From Gammaproteobacteria bacterium (GTDB lineage: Bacteria; Pseudomonadota; Gammaproteobacteria; UBA4575), in contig JABDMD010000152.1 of the NCBI GenBank assembly GCA_013001685.1, positions 1 to 47,129 on the forward strand: a DNA stretch of 47,129 nucleotides. The letters are read 5' to 3'. The translations under genes were made by a program, and so were the position numbers. The notes under the pieces are model-generated. The model searched no databases and had not been told where the DNA came from. It saw only the letters and a program-made list of their open reading frames with translations. Positions 1 through 9,400 of the stretch are shown here, one piece after another (within the stretch, counting starts at the first letter, position 1; every line of letters begins with the position of its first letter).

Positions 1-453
1 GTATTAGAAGAAAGTATTAATGCTTCTAAATCTGCAAGCACTGATGCAAGCAAAGAGTCAACTATTGATTTGCCTGGCCCAATTTTGTTTGGAAAAGGTA
101 ATCGCCTTAATGAGCTAGTTAACGACATTGATACAGCACGTGATTTTCAGGGCGAAGGCGAAACTACTCAAGAAAATAGTATAGAAGGTAATATCACTGT
201 AACTGTGCATCGAGTTCATCCGAACGGCTATCTTTATGTGAAAGGGGAAAAACTAATATCACTGAATGAAGGCAGTGTGATTGTACGTGTCTCTGGAATT
301 GTACGGCCTACCGATGTTACTTCTGATAACACTATTTTATCGAATCAAATTGCTAATGCTGAAATCACATATAAAGGCACTGGCATTGTGAGTGATAGCA
401 GTAAAGCAGGATGGTTGTTGAGATTCTTTAGTAGTGTTATTTGGCCAATTTAA
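1..453 (+). CDS. flgH: Flagellar L-ring protein FlgH, C-terminal part (5' end outside window)
   Basis: The frame is open from base 1 and encodes about 150 residues. FlgH is the outer-membrane lipoprotein that forms the L-ring around the flagellar rod. The visible part has the family's C-terminal half: a beta-rich segment with VHPNGYLYVKGEK, then the GIVRPTDV and AEITYKGTG motifs, and an aromatic C-terminus ending FFSSVIWPI, close to the usual FlgH ending. The lipoprotein signal lies upstream of the window. A TTG at 70 could be mistaken for a start, but the reading frame continues upstream without a stop and family length (about 220-240 residues) requires more N-terminal sequence. flgI follows after 31 bases, as in the usual flgF-G-H-I-J order. 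Confidence 0.95.
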   Translation, partial: VLEESINASKSASTDASKESTIDLPGPILFGKGNRLNELVNDIDTARDFQGEGETTQENSIEGNITVTVHRVHPNGYLYVKGEKLISLNEGSVIVRVSGIVRPTDVTSDNTILSNQIANAEITYKGTGIVSDSSKAGWLLRFFSSVIWPI

Positions 454-484
454 ATATAACTTATCAATCTATATTAATAATTAA

Positions 485-1597
485 ATGAATATAAAAAATA
501 CTATCACATTAATTTTAATTTTCAGTTCTATAATATTTTCAAATAATGTTCATGCTGAACGTATAAAAGACATCTCCTCTTTTGCAGGCGTACGTACTAA
601 TCAATTGCTAGGTTATGGTTTGGTTGTAGGGTTAGATGGTACAGGTGATCAAACCTCGCAAACTCCTTTTACTATTCAAAGTTTAAAGAGTTTTTTAAAA
701 CAATATGGCGTAACTATCCCGCCAGATATTAATCCGCAGTTAAAAAATGTTGCTGCGGTAACTGTACATGCAGAATTATTACCGTTTGCAAAGCCAGGTC
801 AAAACATAGATATAACGGTATCATCTTTAGGCAATGCTAAAAGTTTGCGTGGTGGCAGTTTATTGTTGACACCTTTGCGAGGTATTGATGGGCAAGTTTA
901 CGCAATTGCGCAAGGTAATCTCGTTGTAGGAGGTTTGGGTGTACAGGGCAGTGATGGTTCCAGTATCAGTATTAATATACCAAGTGCAGGGCGGATTCCA
1001 AATGGTGCCACAGTCGAACGTGCAGTGCCTTCTCCATTTGCATCTAGCGATGAGTTATATTTAAATTTACATGCTGCAGATTTTACTACTGCAAAACGTG
1101 TGCAAATGCGTATCAATAAACACTTTAAGCAAAATATTGCCTATGCAGTTGATGCGGTAACGGTAAAAATTGTTGCGCCATTTGAACAGGTATCTAGAGT
1201 TTCATTTATAGCAGATCTTGAAAATATCGAATTAATACCAGGTGAAGCAGCAGCAAAAGTTATAATTAACTCTAGAACAGGCACAGTGGTTATTGGATCC
1301 AATGTCAGTGTGTCACCTGCGGCAGTAACGCACGGTAGCTTAGCGGTAACCATCACATCAGATCCTTTAGTGAGTCAACCAAACGAACTTTCATTGGGTG
1401 AAACGGTTGTGGTAGATCGGACAAATATAGAAGTTGAACAAGAATCCAATCGTATGTTTGTATTTGGACCTAGTGTCACACTTAATGAGATTGTTAATGC
1501 GATAAACCAAGTTGGCGCAGCTCCAGGGGACTTAGTTGCAATTTTAGAGGCGCTTAAACAAGCTGGTGCCTTACGTGCTGAACTGGTTATTATATAA
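485..1597 (+). CDS. flgI: Flagellar P-ring protein FlgI
   Basis: This gene encodes 370 residues, the normal FlgI length. A Sec signal peptide spans about residues 1-24 (hydrophobic core, then NVHA before ERIKD), so the mature protein is periplasmic and assembles the P-ring around the rod in peptidoglycan. The mature N-terminus, [31 protein letters not shown], is highly typical of the family (conserved GVR[13 protein letters not shown] pattern). The C-terminal [30 protein letters not shown] block is also conserved. It follows flgH and precedes flgJ by 11 bases, consistent with one operon. Confidence 0.97.
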   Translation: MNIKNTITLILIFSSIIFSNNVHAERIKDISSFAGVRTNQLLGYGLVVGLDGTGDQTSQTPFTIQSLKSFLKQYGVTIPPDINPQLKNVAAVTVHAELLPFAKPGQNIDITVSSLGNAKSLRGGSLLLTPLRGIDGQVYAIAQGNLVVGGLGVQGSDGSSISINIPSAGRIPNGATVERAVPSPFASSDELYLNLHAADFTTAKRVQMRINKHFKQNIAYAVDAVTVKIVAPFEQVSRVSFIADLENIELIPGEAAAKVIINSRTGTVVIGSNVSVSPAAVTHGSLAVTITSDPLVSQPNELSLGETVVVDRTNIEVEQESNRMFVFGPSVTLNEIVNAINQVGAAPGDLVAILEALKQAGALRAELVII

Positions 1598-1614
1598 ATA
1601 AGGTATAAGTGCAA

Positions 1615-2667
1615 ATGGAATCGCACGTAAATGTAGCTAAAACTCTCAGTGGACTTTTGCAACCCAATCAGCAGTATGTGGTATCTGATTCCAGGCATAC
1701 TTCAGAACTGGGTGAGGCGGCACAGAAATTTGAAGCATTCTTTATTCAATCTATGCTCAAAAGTATGCGTAGTGCTTCGCTGTCAAGTGGTTTGCTAGAT
1801 AGTGACAAATCAGATTTCTATAGAGACTGGCATGACCAACAGTTGGCGAGTGATCTGGCTTCGAAAGAAACCTTTGCAGTAGCTAAATTGCTGCGTCACC
1901 AGTTTGTTGGTGAGTCTGAAGGACTAGCTCCTAATGCTAGCCTTAATACGGATTCATTATTTCGACGTAGTGCTTACGCATCAATTGGTGCATCGGATAC
2001 ACCAGGTGAAGCAACAGTCGTGGCTTCGATGGGCAAATCAACAAGCAATACTATTAATCCAATTAAAACCACTTTAAAACAGTTAGTTACTAAAGAAATA
2101 TCAGAAACTACTGAAAAATCACCTAAGTCAGCGCTTTCTACTCCTGAACGGTTTGTGCAACAGATTTATCCACATGCGCAACAAGTCGCTACAAAATTGA
2201 ATACATCTGCCGATGTATTAGTAGCCATTGCAGCATTAGAGACAGGCTGGGGTTTGCATACCCCGAAAGCGAATTATGGCCAAGATTCGTTTAATTACTT
2301 CGGTATCAAAGCAAACAATTGGCAAGGGCCAGAGGTAACTAATGTTACTAATGAATTTGATGGTGAGAAAATGATTGTAACTCAAGATGATTTTAGAGCA
2401 TACGAGACTCCAGCGGACTCGTTTAATGATTTTGCTGAGTTTCTGCAAACTAATCCGCGTTATCAAAATGCGCTTAACAATAGTGTTGATGCTAAGGTTT
2501 TTGCAGCCGAGCTGCAAAAAGCAGGTTATGCAACCGACCCCAATTACGCCAAAAAGATAAGTTCAATATTGGATGGCAGCATTTTAAGAAATGCGATTCA
2601 TGCTTTGAATGAATTAGAACCAACTGCCGATGTAGTTTCTAATTATGAAACTAATAACACTCACTAA
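1615..2667 (+). CDS. flgJ: FlgJ: rod-assembly scaffold and peptidoglycan hydrolase
   Basis: The product has two domains. Residues about 25-100 (GEAAQKFEAFFIQSMLKSMR onward) are the rod-binding domain that caps the growing rod. Residues about 165-335 are a glucosaminidase-type domain (FVQQIYPHAQQVATKL, then IAALETGWG with the expected catalytic Glu) that opens peptidoglycan in the periplasm. The ~60-residue Ser/Thr-rich linker between them is typical of gammaproteobacterial FlgJ. Start choice is uncertain: AGG at 1601-1603 is 11 bases before this ATG, while an in-frame GTG at 1609 is only 5 bases away and would add two residues. The gene sits between flgI and flgK as expected. Confidence 0.95.
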   Translation: MESHVNVAKTLSGLLQPNQQYVVSDSRHTSELGEAAQKFEAFFIQSMLKSMRSASLSSGLLDSDKSDFYRDWHDQQLASDLASKETFAVAKLLRHQFVGESEGLAPNASLNTDSLFRRSAYASIGASDTPGEATVVASMGKSTSNTINPIKTTLKQLVTKEISETTEKSPKSALSTPERFVQQIYPHAQQVATKLNTSADVLVAIAALETGWGLHTPKANYGQDSFNYFGIKANNWQGPEVTNVTNEFDGEKMIVTQDDFRAYETPADSFNDFAEFLQTNPRYQNALNNSVDAKVFAAELQKAGYATDPNYAKKISSILDGSILRNAIHALNELEPTADVVSNYETNNTH

Positions 2668-2684
2668 TACATAGAGACAGTAAA

Positions 2685-4586
2685 GTGGTAGATGCATCAA
2701 GAGTAGCGATAACAGGATTGCAAGTATTTCAACGTGCACTTGCGACTACTTCAAATAATGTTGCCAATGTGGGTACCGAAGGATACACACGCCAACGTGT
2801 TGATATTACGACACGTCCCTCACAAAGATTTGGCGATGGGTTTTTTGGTAGTGGCGCAAGAGTTTCAAGTGTACAGCGTATTGAAGATCAATTTTTAAAT
2901 GCACGGGTACAATCTAGTTCATCTGATGTAGCACGATTAGATTCATATCTAAGTTTAGTTAATCGTGTAGAGAATTTAGTTTCAGGGTCACAAGGCGGTT
3001 TAGATAGTGCTTTGCAAAACTTTTTCAATAGCTTGCAAGATTTATCAAATGATCCTGCATCCATACCTGCACGACAAGTTGTATTAAGTAATTCAGACAC
3101 ATTAGTTGCACGTTTTAAAGATCTAGATGCAAGTTATAACGATATTAATCGGGAAATTAATACACGTTTAAGAGGTGATATTAATGACATTAATAGTCTC
3201 ACTAGTGGTATTGCCGACTTAAATAAAGCAATTGTAGAAGCTAAAGCGACTACGTCTGGGCAGGGTGTACCAAATGATTTAGTAGATCAAAGAAATGTTC
3301 TAGTTGGAAGGTTGTCTGAACGCCTTGCTGTTAATACAGTAGAACTTAGTGATGGCTCCATCAATGTATTTGTAGGTGGTGGTGAGTCGGTAGTGATTGG
3401 TAGTTTATCAAGGCAGCTATCTGCTATTAATGATCCGGCAAATCCTGGTGAATTGCGCGTCGGAATTGAAGTTGGTTCAAGTGCATTTGATATAACCGAT
3501 AAGATTACCGGTGGTAGTGTAAGTGGATTATTAGATTTTAGATCCGAACAACTTGGTGAGATACGCAATCAAACAGGACGTCTAGCATTAGTATTGGCAA
3601 ATGAATTCAATGCTCAACATCAAGCAGGATTAGATGTTAATGGTTCGTTAGGCGCACAATTCTTTGCGTCGTCTACACCGCAAACTCTGGCTAACCAAAA
3701 TAATACCGGTGCGGCTACGGTTACTACCGGTATTACTGACTTTAATCAGCTAACTACTTCAGACTATGAATTAAGTTACGACGGAGCAAATTACACTTTA
3801 ACTAGGTTGAGTGATGGTGTAAGTACCAGTGCGGTAGCAGGACCATTTAATATAGATGGTATACAAGTTGATATTGCAGGCGCAGCCGCAGCAGGTGATA
3901 GCTTTTTAGTTCAACCGACTAGAAATGGTGCATCAGGCATAGGTGTGCTACTTACAAATACCAGTCAAATTGCTGCGGCATCTCCGGTTCGTAGTTTAGA
4001 AAGTACAGCTAACTTAGGTAGTGCGGTAGTGACTACTCCAGAAGTTTTGGATGTAAATAATGCTGATTTATTTGATACCGTAGAGATTCGTTTTAATTCA
4101 CCGGCATCTACTTTTGATATCGTCAATGTAACGGACGGTGCCACAATTGCTGCAGGTGTTGCCTATACCAATAACGCAGATATTGATTTTAATGGCATTC
4201 GTGTGCAAATACAGAATCAACCGGAAGCAGGAGATGTATTTACCATAGAGCGTAATACTGGAGGTGTGGGCGACAATACTAATGCAGTTGCATTGTTAGG
4301 CTTGCAGACTGCGCAAACGGTTGGTGGTAATGCGACCTTGCAAGAAGGGTATGGAGCACTGGTAAGCAAAATTGGAACTGTAAGCCGTCAAACCAGTATT
4401 AGCAGTCAAACGCAGCAAGCATTATTCGATCAAGCAGTTCAGGCGCGCGATAATGTATCAGGCGTAAATCTTGATGAAGAAGCCGTGGATTTAGTTAGAT
4501 ATCAGCAAGCTTACCAAGCGGCTGCACAAGTTATTTCCACTTCGAATATATTATTCGACACATTTTTAGCCGCTGTTCGAAGATAA
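2685..4586 (+). CDS. flgK: Flagellar hook-associated protein 1, FlgK
   Basis: FlgK (633 residues, GTG start) forms the first hook-filament junction ring. The N-terminus has the rod/hook-family signature: ASRVAITGLQVFQRALATTSNNVANVGTEGYTRQRV. The C-terminus (VNLDEEAVDLVRYQQAYQAAAQVISTSN) is the matching coiled-coil D0 segment. Between them lie two related inserted modules, about residues 340-410 and 440-520, ending in AAGDSFLV and EAGDVFTI. FlgL downstream carries a similar module. The GTG start is preferred because the conserved N-terminus begins immediately after it; no ATG fits. It is followed by flgL after 5 bases, so the two are probably co-translated. Confidence 0.96.
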   Translation: MVDASRVAITGLQVFQRALATTSNNVANVGTEGYTRQRVDITTRPSQRFGDGFFGSGARVSSVQRIEDQFLNARVQSSSSDVARLDSYLSLVNRVENLVSGSQGGLDSALQNFFNSLQDLSNDPASIPARQVVLSNSDTLVARFKDLDASYNDINREINTRLRGDINDINSLTSGIADLNKAIVEAKATTSGQGVPNDLVDQRNVLVGRLSERLAVNTVELSDGSINVFVGGGESVVIGSLSRQLSAINDPANPGELRVGIEVGSSAFDITDKITGGSVSGLLDFRSEQLGEIRNQTGRLALVLANEFNAQHQAGLDVNGSLGAQFFASSTPQTLANQNNTGAATVTTGITDFNQLTTSDYELSYDGANYTLTRLSDGVSTSAVAGPFNIDGIQVDIAGAAAAGDSFLVQPTRNGASGIGVLLTNTSQIAAASPVRSLESTANLGSAVVTTPEVLDVNNADLFDTVEIRFNSPASTFDIVNVTDGATIAAGVAYTNNADIDFNGIRVQIQNQPEAGDVFTIERNTGGVGDNTNAVALLGLQTAQTVGGNATLQEGYGALVSKIGTVSRQTSISSQTQQALFDQAVQARDNVSGVNLDEEAVDLVRYQQAYQAAAQVISTSNILFDTFLAAVRR

Positions 4587-4591
4587 ATACT

Positions 4592-5794
4592 ATGACTAGA
4601 ATCACCACAGCTTATTTGTTTCAGAAGACAGCAATAGATATTGCCAGTAAACAATTTGATATTTCTGAAATTCAAAATCAAATAGGTACTGGAAAACGCT
4701 TAAATAAACCTTCTGATGGGCCAGCAGAAACTGCACGAGTCATTGATTTAAACCAAGCGATTGGCAGGATTGATCAATTTCAGCGTAACAGTATATTTGC
4801 CAATCAAAGGTTAGGCTTAGAGGACGCTACACTTTCCAGTGTAAATAACTCATTACTACGTGTTAGAGATTTAGCACTACAAGCGAACAGTGGCAGCCAA
4901 ACTGGGGAAACACGTGCAATCATTCGTGCAGAAGTTGAGCAAAGATTGCAAGAATTACTTGATTATGCAAATGCACGTGATGGCAATGGCAACTATTTAT
5001 TCTCTGGTTCTAAAAATCGTACTCAACCGTTTACACAAACTGCAACAGGTGTTGCTTATAATGGCGACCAAAATCAGCTTTCGCTTAAAATATCTGGAAA
5101 CCGTACCATTGTTGCTTCTGATTCGGGTTACGACATATTTGTAAATATAAAAAATGGTAATGGCGACTTTGTCACCTCGTCAAATGCTGCAAATACTGGT
5201 GATGGTGTTATCACAGTAGGGTCTGTAATTGATAATAGCGTATTTCAAGCAAACGATTTTAGTATTACATTCACATCTCCCACAACATTTGATGTAGTTA
5301 ATAATACAACTGCAACAACTATACTGGCAGGCCAGAATTATGTGTCGGGTCAAGCGATAAATTTCAATGGCAGTGAAGTTGCGATATCTGGTGATCCACA
5401 AGCTGGTGATGAATTTCAAGTAAATGCAAGCCGTAGGCAGGATGTGTTTGCTACTTTGCAGAGTTTTATTAATGCTTTGGGAACCGACCCTTCTGATCCA
5501 GCAGATCAAGCGCAACTCACCCAAGCATTGGATCGTACGATTAGTGATGTGGATAATGCTTTACAGAATGTACTCAATACACGCACGTTTATCGGTACTC
5601 GCCAAAATTCAATTGATACCGCTAATATTGAGAATGAAGGCGCTAAAATTGAACTGCAAACCACACGTTCACAAATTGAAGACTTAGATTACGCACAGGC
5701 TATTACGCAATTGCAATTACAGCAAACTACTTTGCAAGCCATTCAAGGTGCTTTTGCGCAAGTTCGTGGTCAAAGTTTATTTAATTTTCTTTAA
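4592..5794 (+). CDS. flgL: Flagellar hook-associated protein 3, FlgL
   Basis: FlgL (400 residues) forms the second junction ring between FlgK and flagellin. It has the flagellin-like N-terminal coiled coil (MTRITTAYLFQKTAIDIASKQFDISEIQNQIGTGKRLNKPSDGP) and the C-terminal coiled coil ending in QLQLQQTTLQAIQGAFAQVRGQSLFNFL. A central module, about residues 205-280, ends in QAGDEFQVNAS and resembles the modules inside FlgK. It closes the flg block: the next gene, fliC, has its own promoter after 246 bases. Confidence 0.96.
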   Translation: MTRITTAYLFQKTAIDIASKQFDISEIQNQIGTGKRLNKPSDGPAETARVIDLNQAIGRIDQFQRNSIFANQRLGLEDATLSSVNNSLLRVRDLALQANSGSQTGETRAIIRAEVEQRLQELLDYANARDGNGNYLFSGSKNRTQPFTQTATGVAYNGDQNQLSLKISGNRTIVASDSGYDIFVNIKNGNGDFVTSSNAANTGDGVITVGSVIDNSVFQANDFSITFTSPTTFDVVNNTTATTILAGQNYVSGQAINFNGSEVAISGDPQAGDEFQVNASRRQDVFATLQSFINALGTDPSDPADQAQLTQALDRTISDVDNALQNVLNTRTFIGTRQNSIDTANIENEGAKIELQTTRSQIEDLDYAQAITQLQLQQTTLQAIQGAFAQVRGQSLFNFL

Positions 5795-5916
5795 CTCGCG
5801 ATTGAATTGACCCTTCATCGGGTAGATCTACTTTCCATTAGTTTTACCATTAAAGAAAATCGTCTTGCTGCCATGCGTAGTTTATTGAATTTCTTACATT
5901 TTTTTTACTAAATCCT

Positions 5917-5943
5917 TAAAGTATTTAAATTACACGCCGATAA
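5917..5943 (+). promoter_or_regulatory. Sigma-28 (FliA) promoter of fliC
   Basis: The -35 TAAAGTAT (5917-5924) and -10 GCCGATAA (5936-5943) are separated by 11 bases. This is an essentially exact match to the FliA consensus TAAAGTTT-N11-GCCGATAA. It lies about 97 bases before the fliC ATG, and the leader ends in a good ribosome site (AAGGAG) just upstream of 6041. Class IV expression of flagellin through FliA is expected for this type of locus. Confidence 0.93.
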
Positions 5944-6040
5944 GCTTAGCAGGACAACGTAGAGGCTTGGTTCTTTACGCTGTTGAAGTCTCTTTGAGAT
6001 TTTGTACTTTGTAAGGATGAACTACTAAGGAGTAAGTAAA

Positions 6041-7390
6041 ATGCCTCAAATTATTAACACAAACTTGTTCTCGTTGAATGCTCAACGAAACTTAAACACT
6101 ACGCAAGGTTCGTTACAGACCTCATTGGAGCGATTGTCTTCAGGTTTACGAATTAACAGTGCGAGTGATGATGCTGCAGGCTTAGCCATTGCCGAGCGAT
6201 TTACTTCACAAATTCGTGGATTAAACCAAGCCATTCGTAACTCAAATGATGGTATTTCGTTTTCACAAACGGCTGAAGGCGCATTATCAACTGCAACCGA
6301 TGCACTACAACGTGTTCGTGAGCTGGCGGTACAGTCTGCTAACGATACGAATTCATCTACAGATCGCCAAGCGCTGAACAATGAAGTGCAACAGTTGATT
6401 GCTGAAGTTAATCGTATATCGAATAGCACCCAATTTAACGGCCAAAATATTTTAGATGGCACTGCAAGTACTTTGGTGTTCCAAGTAGGCGCTAACCAAA
6501 ACCAAACCATTAGTGTGGATGGTGTGGATGCGCGTGGTTCAGTGCTTGGCGCAAATGTTTCCGTCAGTGGATCCATTGAGCAAGGAGCTATTAATACTGC
6601 AGTGACAACTGACACATTAACCGTGCAAGGTGTTTCGGTGGATCTTTCTGGTTTATCTGCTACAGCTGCTACAACCACACAGGTTGCCAATGCAATTAAC
6701 AATGTTACTGCAACATCAGGTGTGCAAGCTCAGCTAAATACAACGGTTGCAACAGGTCCATTGGTTAACGCTGCTGGTGCTGTTACGATTAATGGTGTGT
6801 CATTAACGCTTGCGGGCGATGCAACGGACCTTGATACCATTAACAACTTTTCAGCACAAACCGGAGTAACCGCTTCAGGTACTACTGGCGCCATTGTATT
6901 AAGTAATACTAATGGTTCTACCATTGAAATTGACAATGGTGTTGGACTAGGTGGCGCTGCACAAACTGTTCAAGCAGGTATTACACTTTCAGCAGCTGTT
7001 GGATCGACCATTGTTGTAGGCGGTGCTGCACCTGCAGTTCTAAACGGTAATGCAGTAGGTGCTGGTGGTGCAGACCAAACGGCAAATGGTATTAACGTTT
7101 TGACACAAGCTGATTCTAACAGTACGTTATTAACAGTAGATGCGGCTTTACAGCAAATTAATACTTTGCGTTCTGAACTGGGTTCGGTTCAAACTCGTTT
7201 TGAGTCAACCATTTCTAACCTTCAAATTACAGTTGAAAACCTGACTGCTGCACGTTCGCGTATTCAAGACGCTGACTTTGCGGCAGAAACTGCTAACTTA
7301 ACGCGTTCGCAGATTCTGCAACAGGCGGGTCTTGCAATTGTTGCGCAGGCAAACTCTTTGCCGCAAAACGTATTGTCACTACTTCAGTAG
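6041..7390 (+). CDS. fliC: Flagellin FliC
   Basis: This is the filament subunit (449 residues), exported by the flagellar type III system. The N-terminal D0/D1 coiled coil (INTNLFSLNAQRNLNTTQGSLQTSLERLSSGLRINSASDDAAGLAIAERF) and C-terminal D1/D0 (NLTAARSRIQDADFAAETANLTRSQILQQAGLAIVAQAN..LSLLQ) are strongly conserved. The middle, about residues 175-355, is a variable Ala/Thr/Val-rich domain without Cys. Only one flagellin gene is seen in the window. It is driven by the sigma-28 promoter just upstream, and flaG follows after a long inverted repeat. Codon use looks stronger (more GC-ending codons) than its neighbours, as expected for a highly expressed gene. Confidence 0.97.
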   Translation: MPQIINTNLFSLNAQRNLNTTQGSLQTSLERLSSGLRINSASDDAAGLAIAERFTSQIRGLNQAIRNSNDGISFSQTAEGALSTATDALQRVRELAVQSANDTNSSTDRQALNNEVQQLIAEVNRISNSTQFNGQNILDGTASTLVFQVGANQNQTISVDGVDARGSVLGANVSVSGSIEQGAINTAVTTDTLTVQGVSVDLSGLSATAATTTQVANAINNVTATSGVQAQLNTTVATGPLVNAAGAVTINGVSLTLAGDATDLDTINNFSAQTGVTASGTTGAIVLSNTNGSTIEIDNGVGLGGAAQTVQAGITLSAAVGSTIVVGGAAPAVLNGNAVGAGGADQTANGINVLTQADSNSTLLTVDAALQQINTLRSELGSVQTRFESTISNLQITVENLTAARSRIQDADFAAETANLTRSQILQQAGLAIVAQANSLPQNVLSLLQ

Positions 7391-7401
7391 TGGATATATA
7401 A

Positions 7402-7457
7402 CTTTCGTGTTTATGCATCTAGAGCTCTTCAAACACTTCTAGGTGCATAACCGAAAG
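7402..7457 (+). terminator. Long stem-loop after fliC, possible terminator or mRNA-stabilising hairpin
   Basis: An imperfect inverted repeat starts 11 bases after the fliC stop. The left arm holds CTTTCG, TTATGCA and CTAGA; the right arm holds TCTAG, TGCATAA and CGAAAG. It is followed by ATTTTAAT, a weak T-run. It could partly terminate fliC transcription or protect the 3' end of the abundant fliC mRNA, setting a lower level of flaG. Confidence 0.55.
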
Positions 7458-7476
7458 ATTTTAATAGGAGATTAAA

Positions 7477-7875
7477 ATGGTTGCACAAGTGATTAAATTG
7501 CCTTCTGCAGCAACAAATATTTTTCAATCCCGACCGTCCGACACGCCGGCAGAGGTGGTAAATCTACCGGCTCAAAATGTAAAAGTTGATCGTGCAAGAG
7601 CTAAGGAAATAGCAGATCAAGCAGTACAAAACATTGAGGTTTTGCGTAATGCTGCAAAAGAGTTAAACGATTTTGTTGAGAAAATTCAAACAAATTTGAA
7701 TTTCTCAGTTGATGAAGGTAGTGGTCGATCGGTGATTACGGTTACCGATACACAAACCGGGGATGTGATTCGCCAGATACCGGCAAAAGAAGTCCTCGCG
7801 GTGGCAAACTTAATCCGTGAATCTAGTGCTGCAGATATCGATAAAGTCGGATTATTGCTAGCGGATCAAGGATAA
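7477..7875 (+). CDS. flaG: FlaG family protein
   Basis: The gene encodes 132 residues of the FlaG family, small proteins found next to polar flagellins that influence filament length. The C-terminal two-thirds carries the signature: a helix (IQTNLNFSVDEGSGRSVITVTDTQTGDVIRQIPAKEVLAVA) resembling the FlaG pattern L-x-F-x-x-D-x-x-x-G-x-x-V-x-V-x-D-x-x-T-x-E-V-I-R-Q-I-P. AGGAG lies six bases before the ATG. It is placed between fliC and fliD, the usual position. Its exact biochemical role is not settled for the family. Confidence 0.9.
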   Translation: MVAQVIKLPSAATNIFQSRPSDTPAEVVNLPAQNVKVDRARAKEIADQAVQNIEVLRNAAKELNDFVEKIQTNLNFSVDEGSGRSVITVTDTQTGDVIRQIPAKEVLAVANLIRESSAADIDKVGLLLADQG

Positions 7876-7883
7876 GCATTAAT

Positions 7884-7898
7884 TGGCATCAAAATTGC
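7884..7898 (+). promoter_or_regulatory. Sigma-54 promoter of fliD
   Basis: TGGCATC-N4-TTGC, with the invariant GG and GC at the correct separation. It lies in the 60-base flaG-fliD gap and would start transcription about 26 bases before the fliD ATG. A sigma-54 promoter at fliD fits a FleR/FlrC-controlled class III unit (fliD-fliS-fliT). Confidence 0.82.
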
Positions 7899-7935
7899 CT
7901 AACAATCATCAAGGATTGATGGAATTTAAATAATT

Positions 7936-9372
7936 ATGGCAGGCTCAATAACATCATTAGGTATTGGTTCAGGAATTGATATTGAATCAATTGTGAATCA
8001 ATTAGTGGCGGTTGAACGCAGGCCCATTCAGTTGCTTGAAACACGACAGGCAGAACTCGATATACAGATCAGTGCGTTGGGCTTGATACAAGAGTCTGTT
8101 TCAAAATTTCAAACTGGAATTTCAGATTTAAAATTATCCTCTGGTTTTAGGTCCTTCTCAGTTACCTCGAGTGATGACCAAATTCTTACCGCTGAAGCCG
8201 GTGAGGGTGCTATACCCATCTCAAGTGATATCGAAGTATTAACACTGGCCCAAAAAAATAAATTGGCTTCAAGTGCATTTGCCAGTGATGAAAGTGTTGT
8301 TGGTAATGGCCAATTAAATATTACAGTTGGCACGAACTCATTTTCAATTAGCATTGATGATAATAACAATACTCTAGAAGGTATTCGTAACGCTATAAAC
8401 GATAATTTAGATAATACGGGTGTGTCAGCCTCGATTATTACTGCGGATGATGGTAGTCATTTAGTATTAACTTCTGAAGAAAGTGGTACAGCAAATGAAT
8501 TGACAGTTGCAGTAACTGGAGATAGTGATGGTAATGATACTGATGCTGCTGGACTATCAATTTTAGTTTTTGATAGAGATACCGGTGGCAATGGCAATGG
8601 CAATGGCAATGGCAACGGCAATAATGGTGGCGGTCCTATACTTAATTTACAAGAAATTGATATTGCACAAGATGCAACGTTAAGAGTGGATGGGTTCGAT
8701 GTTACTCGTTCTTCAAATGAAATATCAGACGTTATCCAAGGCGTTACATTATCGTTAAAAGAGATTGGTACAGCCTCTTTATCTGTTAGTGAAGATCGCT
8801 CTGTTGGTAAAAGTGCAATAGAAGAAACCGTAACGGCCTATAACGATTTAATAATTAGTTTAAATACACAACGTGAATCGACATTGCAGGGTGAGTCCTT
8901 GTTACTTGGGATTGAAACACGTGTTCGTCGGGCGATATCGAATAGATTTAACGTTCCTGGAAGTAACTTTCAATATTTATTTGATATAGGCATCACATTT
9001 GATCGGGATGGTATTCTTAGCTTGGATAGTGACAAGTTTGATCAGGCCATTGAGGACGATTTTAATGGTGTTGTGCAATTATTTACGGACCCTGAAAACG
9101 GTTTTGCACAAGCGATTGATTCTATTTTATCGAGTTATGTGGATACGGGAGGTCTCATTCAAGCACGAACGGATGGTTTAAGTGAAAGCCGATCGCAAAT
9201 TGATGATGACATTGAGCGTATTGAAAATAGGGTTGCGCTTACTGAACAAAGATTACGTCGACAGTATGCAGCACTAGATGGTTTGGTCGGCCAACTGAAT
9301 GCGACTAGTAATTTTCTGACTCAGCAATTGGCAAATCTGCCGACAAATACATTAATTAATAGTAGAAGATAA
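7936..9372 (+). CDS. fliD: Flagellar filament cap protein FliD (HAP2)
   Basis: FliD (478 residues) forms the cap that folds flagellin at the filament tip and can act as an adhesin. The N-terminal family block is clear: ITSLGIGSGIDIESIVNQLVAVERRPIQLLETRQAELDIQISALGLIQ. The C-terminal block (VALTEQRLRRQYAALDGLVGQLNATSNFLTQQLANLPT) is also conserved. Residues about 216-231 form a Gly-Asn tract encoded by a GGCAAT hexanucleotide repeat, which sits in the exposed middle domain and may be length-variable. It starts the fliD-fliS-fliT unit behind a sigma-54 promoter. Confidence 0.96.
   Translation: MAGSITSLGIGSGIDIESIVNQLVAVERRPIQLLETRQAELDIQISALGLIQESVSKFQTGISDLKLSSGFRSFSVTSSDDQILTAEAGEGAIPISSDIEVLTLAQKNKLASSAFASDESVVGNGQLNITVGTNSFSISIDDNNNTLEGIRNAINDNLDNTGVSASIITADDGSHLVLTSEESGTANELTVAVTGDSDGNDTDAAGLSILVFDRDTGGNGNGNGNGNGNNGGGPILNLQEIDIAQDATLRVDGFDVTRSSNEISDVIQGVTLSLKEIGTASLSVSEDRSVGKSAIEETVTAYNDLIISLNTQRESTLQGESLLLGIETRVRRAISNRFNVPGSNFQYLFDIGITFDRDGILSLDSDKFDQAIEDDFNGVVQLFTDPENGFAQAIDSILSSYVDTGGLIQARTDGLSESRSQIDDDIERIENRVALTEQRLRRQYAALDGLVGQLNATSNFLTQQLANLPTNTLINSRR
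8587..8622 (+). repeat. GGCAAT hexanucleotide repeat inside fliD
   Basis: Six tandem copies of GGCAAT (the fifth is GGCAAC) encode alternating Gly-Asn in frame. Slippage would add or remove two residues at a time without a frameshift. Confidence 0.9.
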
Positions 9373-9400
9373 TAACACCTAAGGAAAAAGGAACATTGAT

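Noticed and set aside
6082-6702. 206-codon open frame antisense to fliC
   Set aside because: It is a shadow of the flagellin gene's biased codon use; there is no family match, and fliC is certain.
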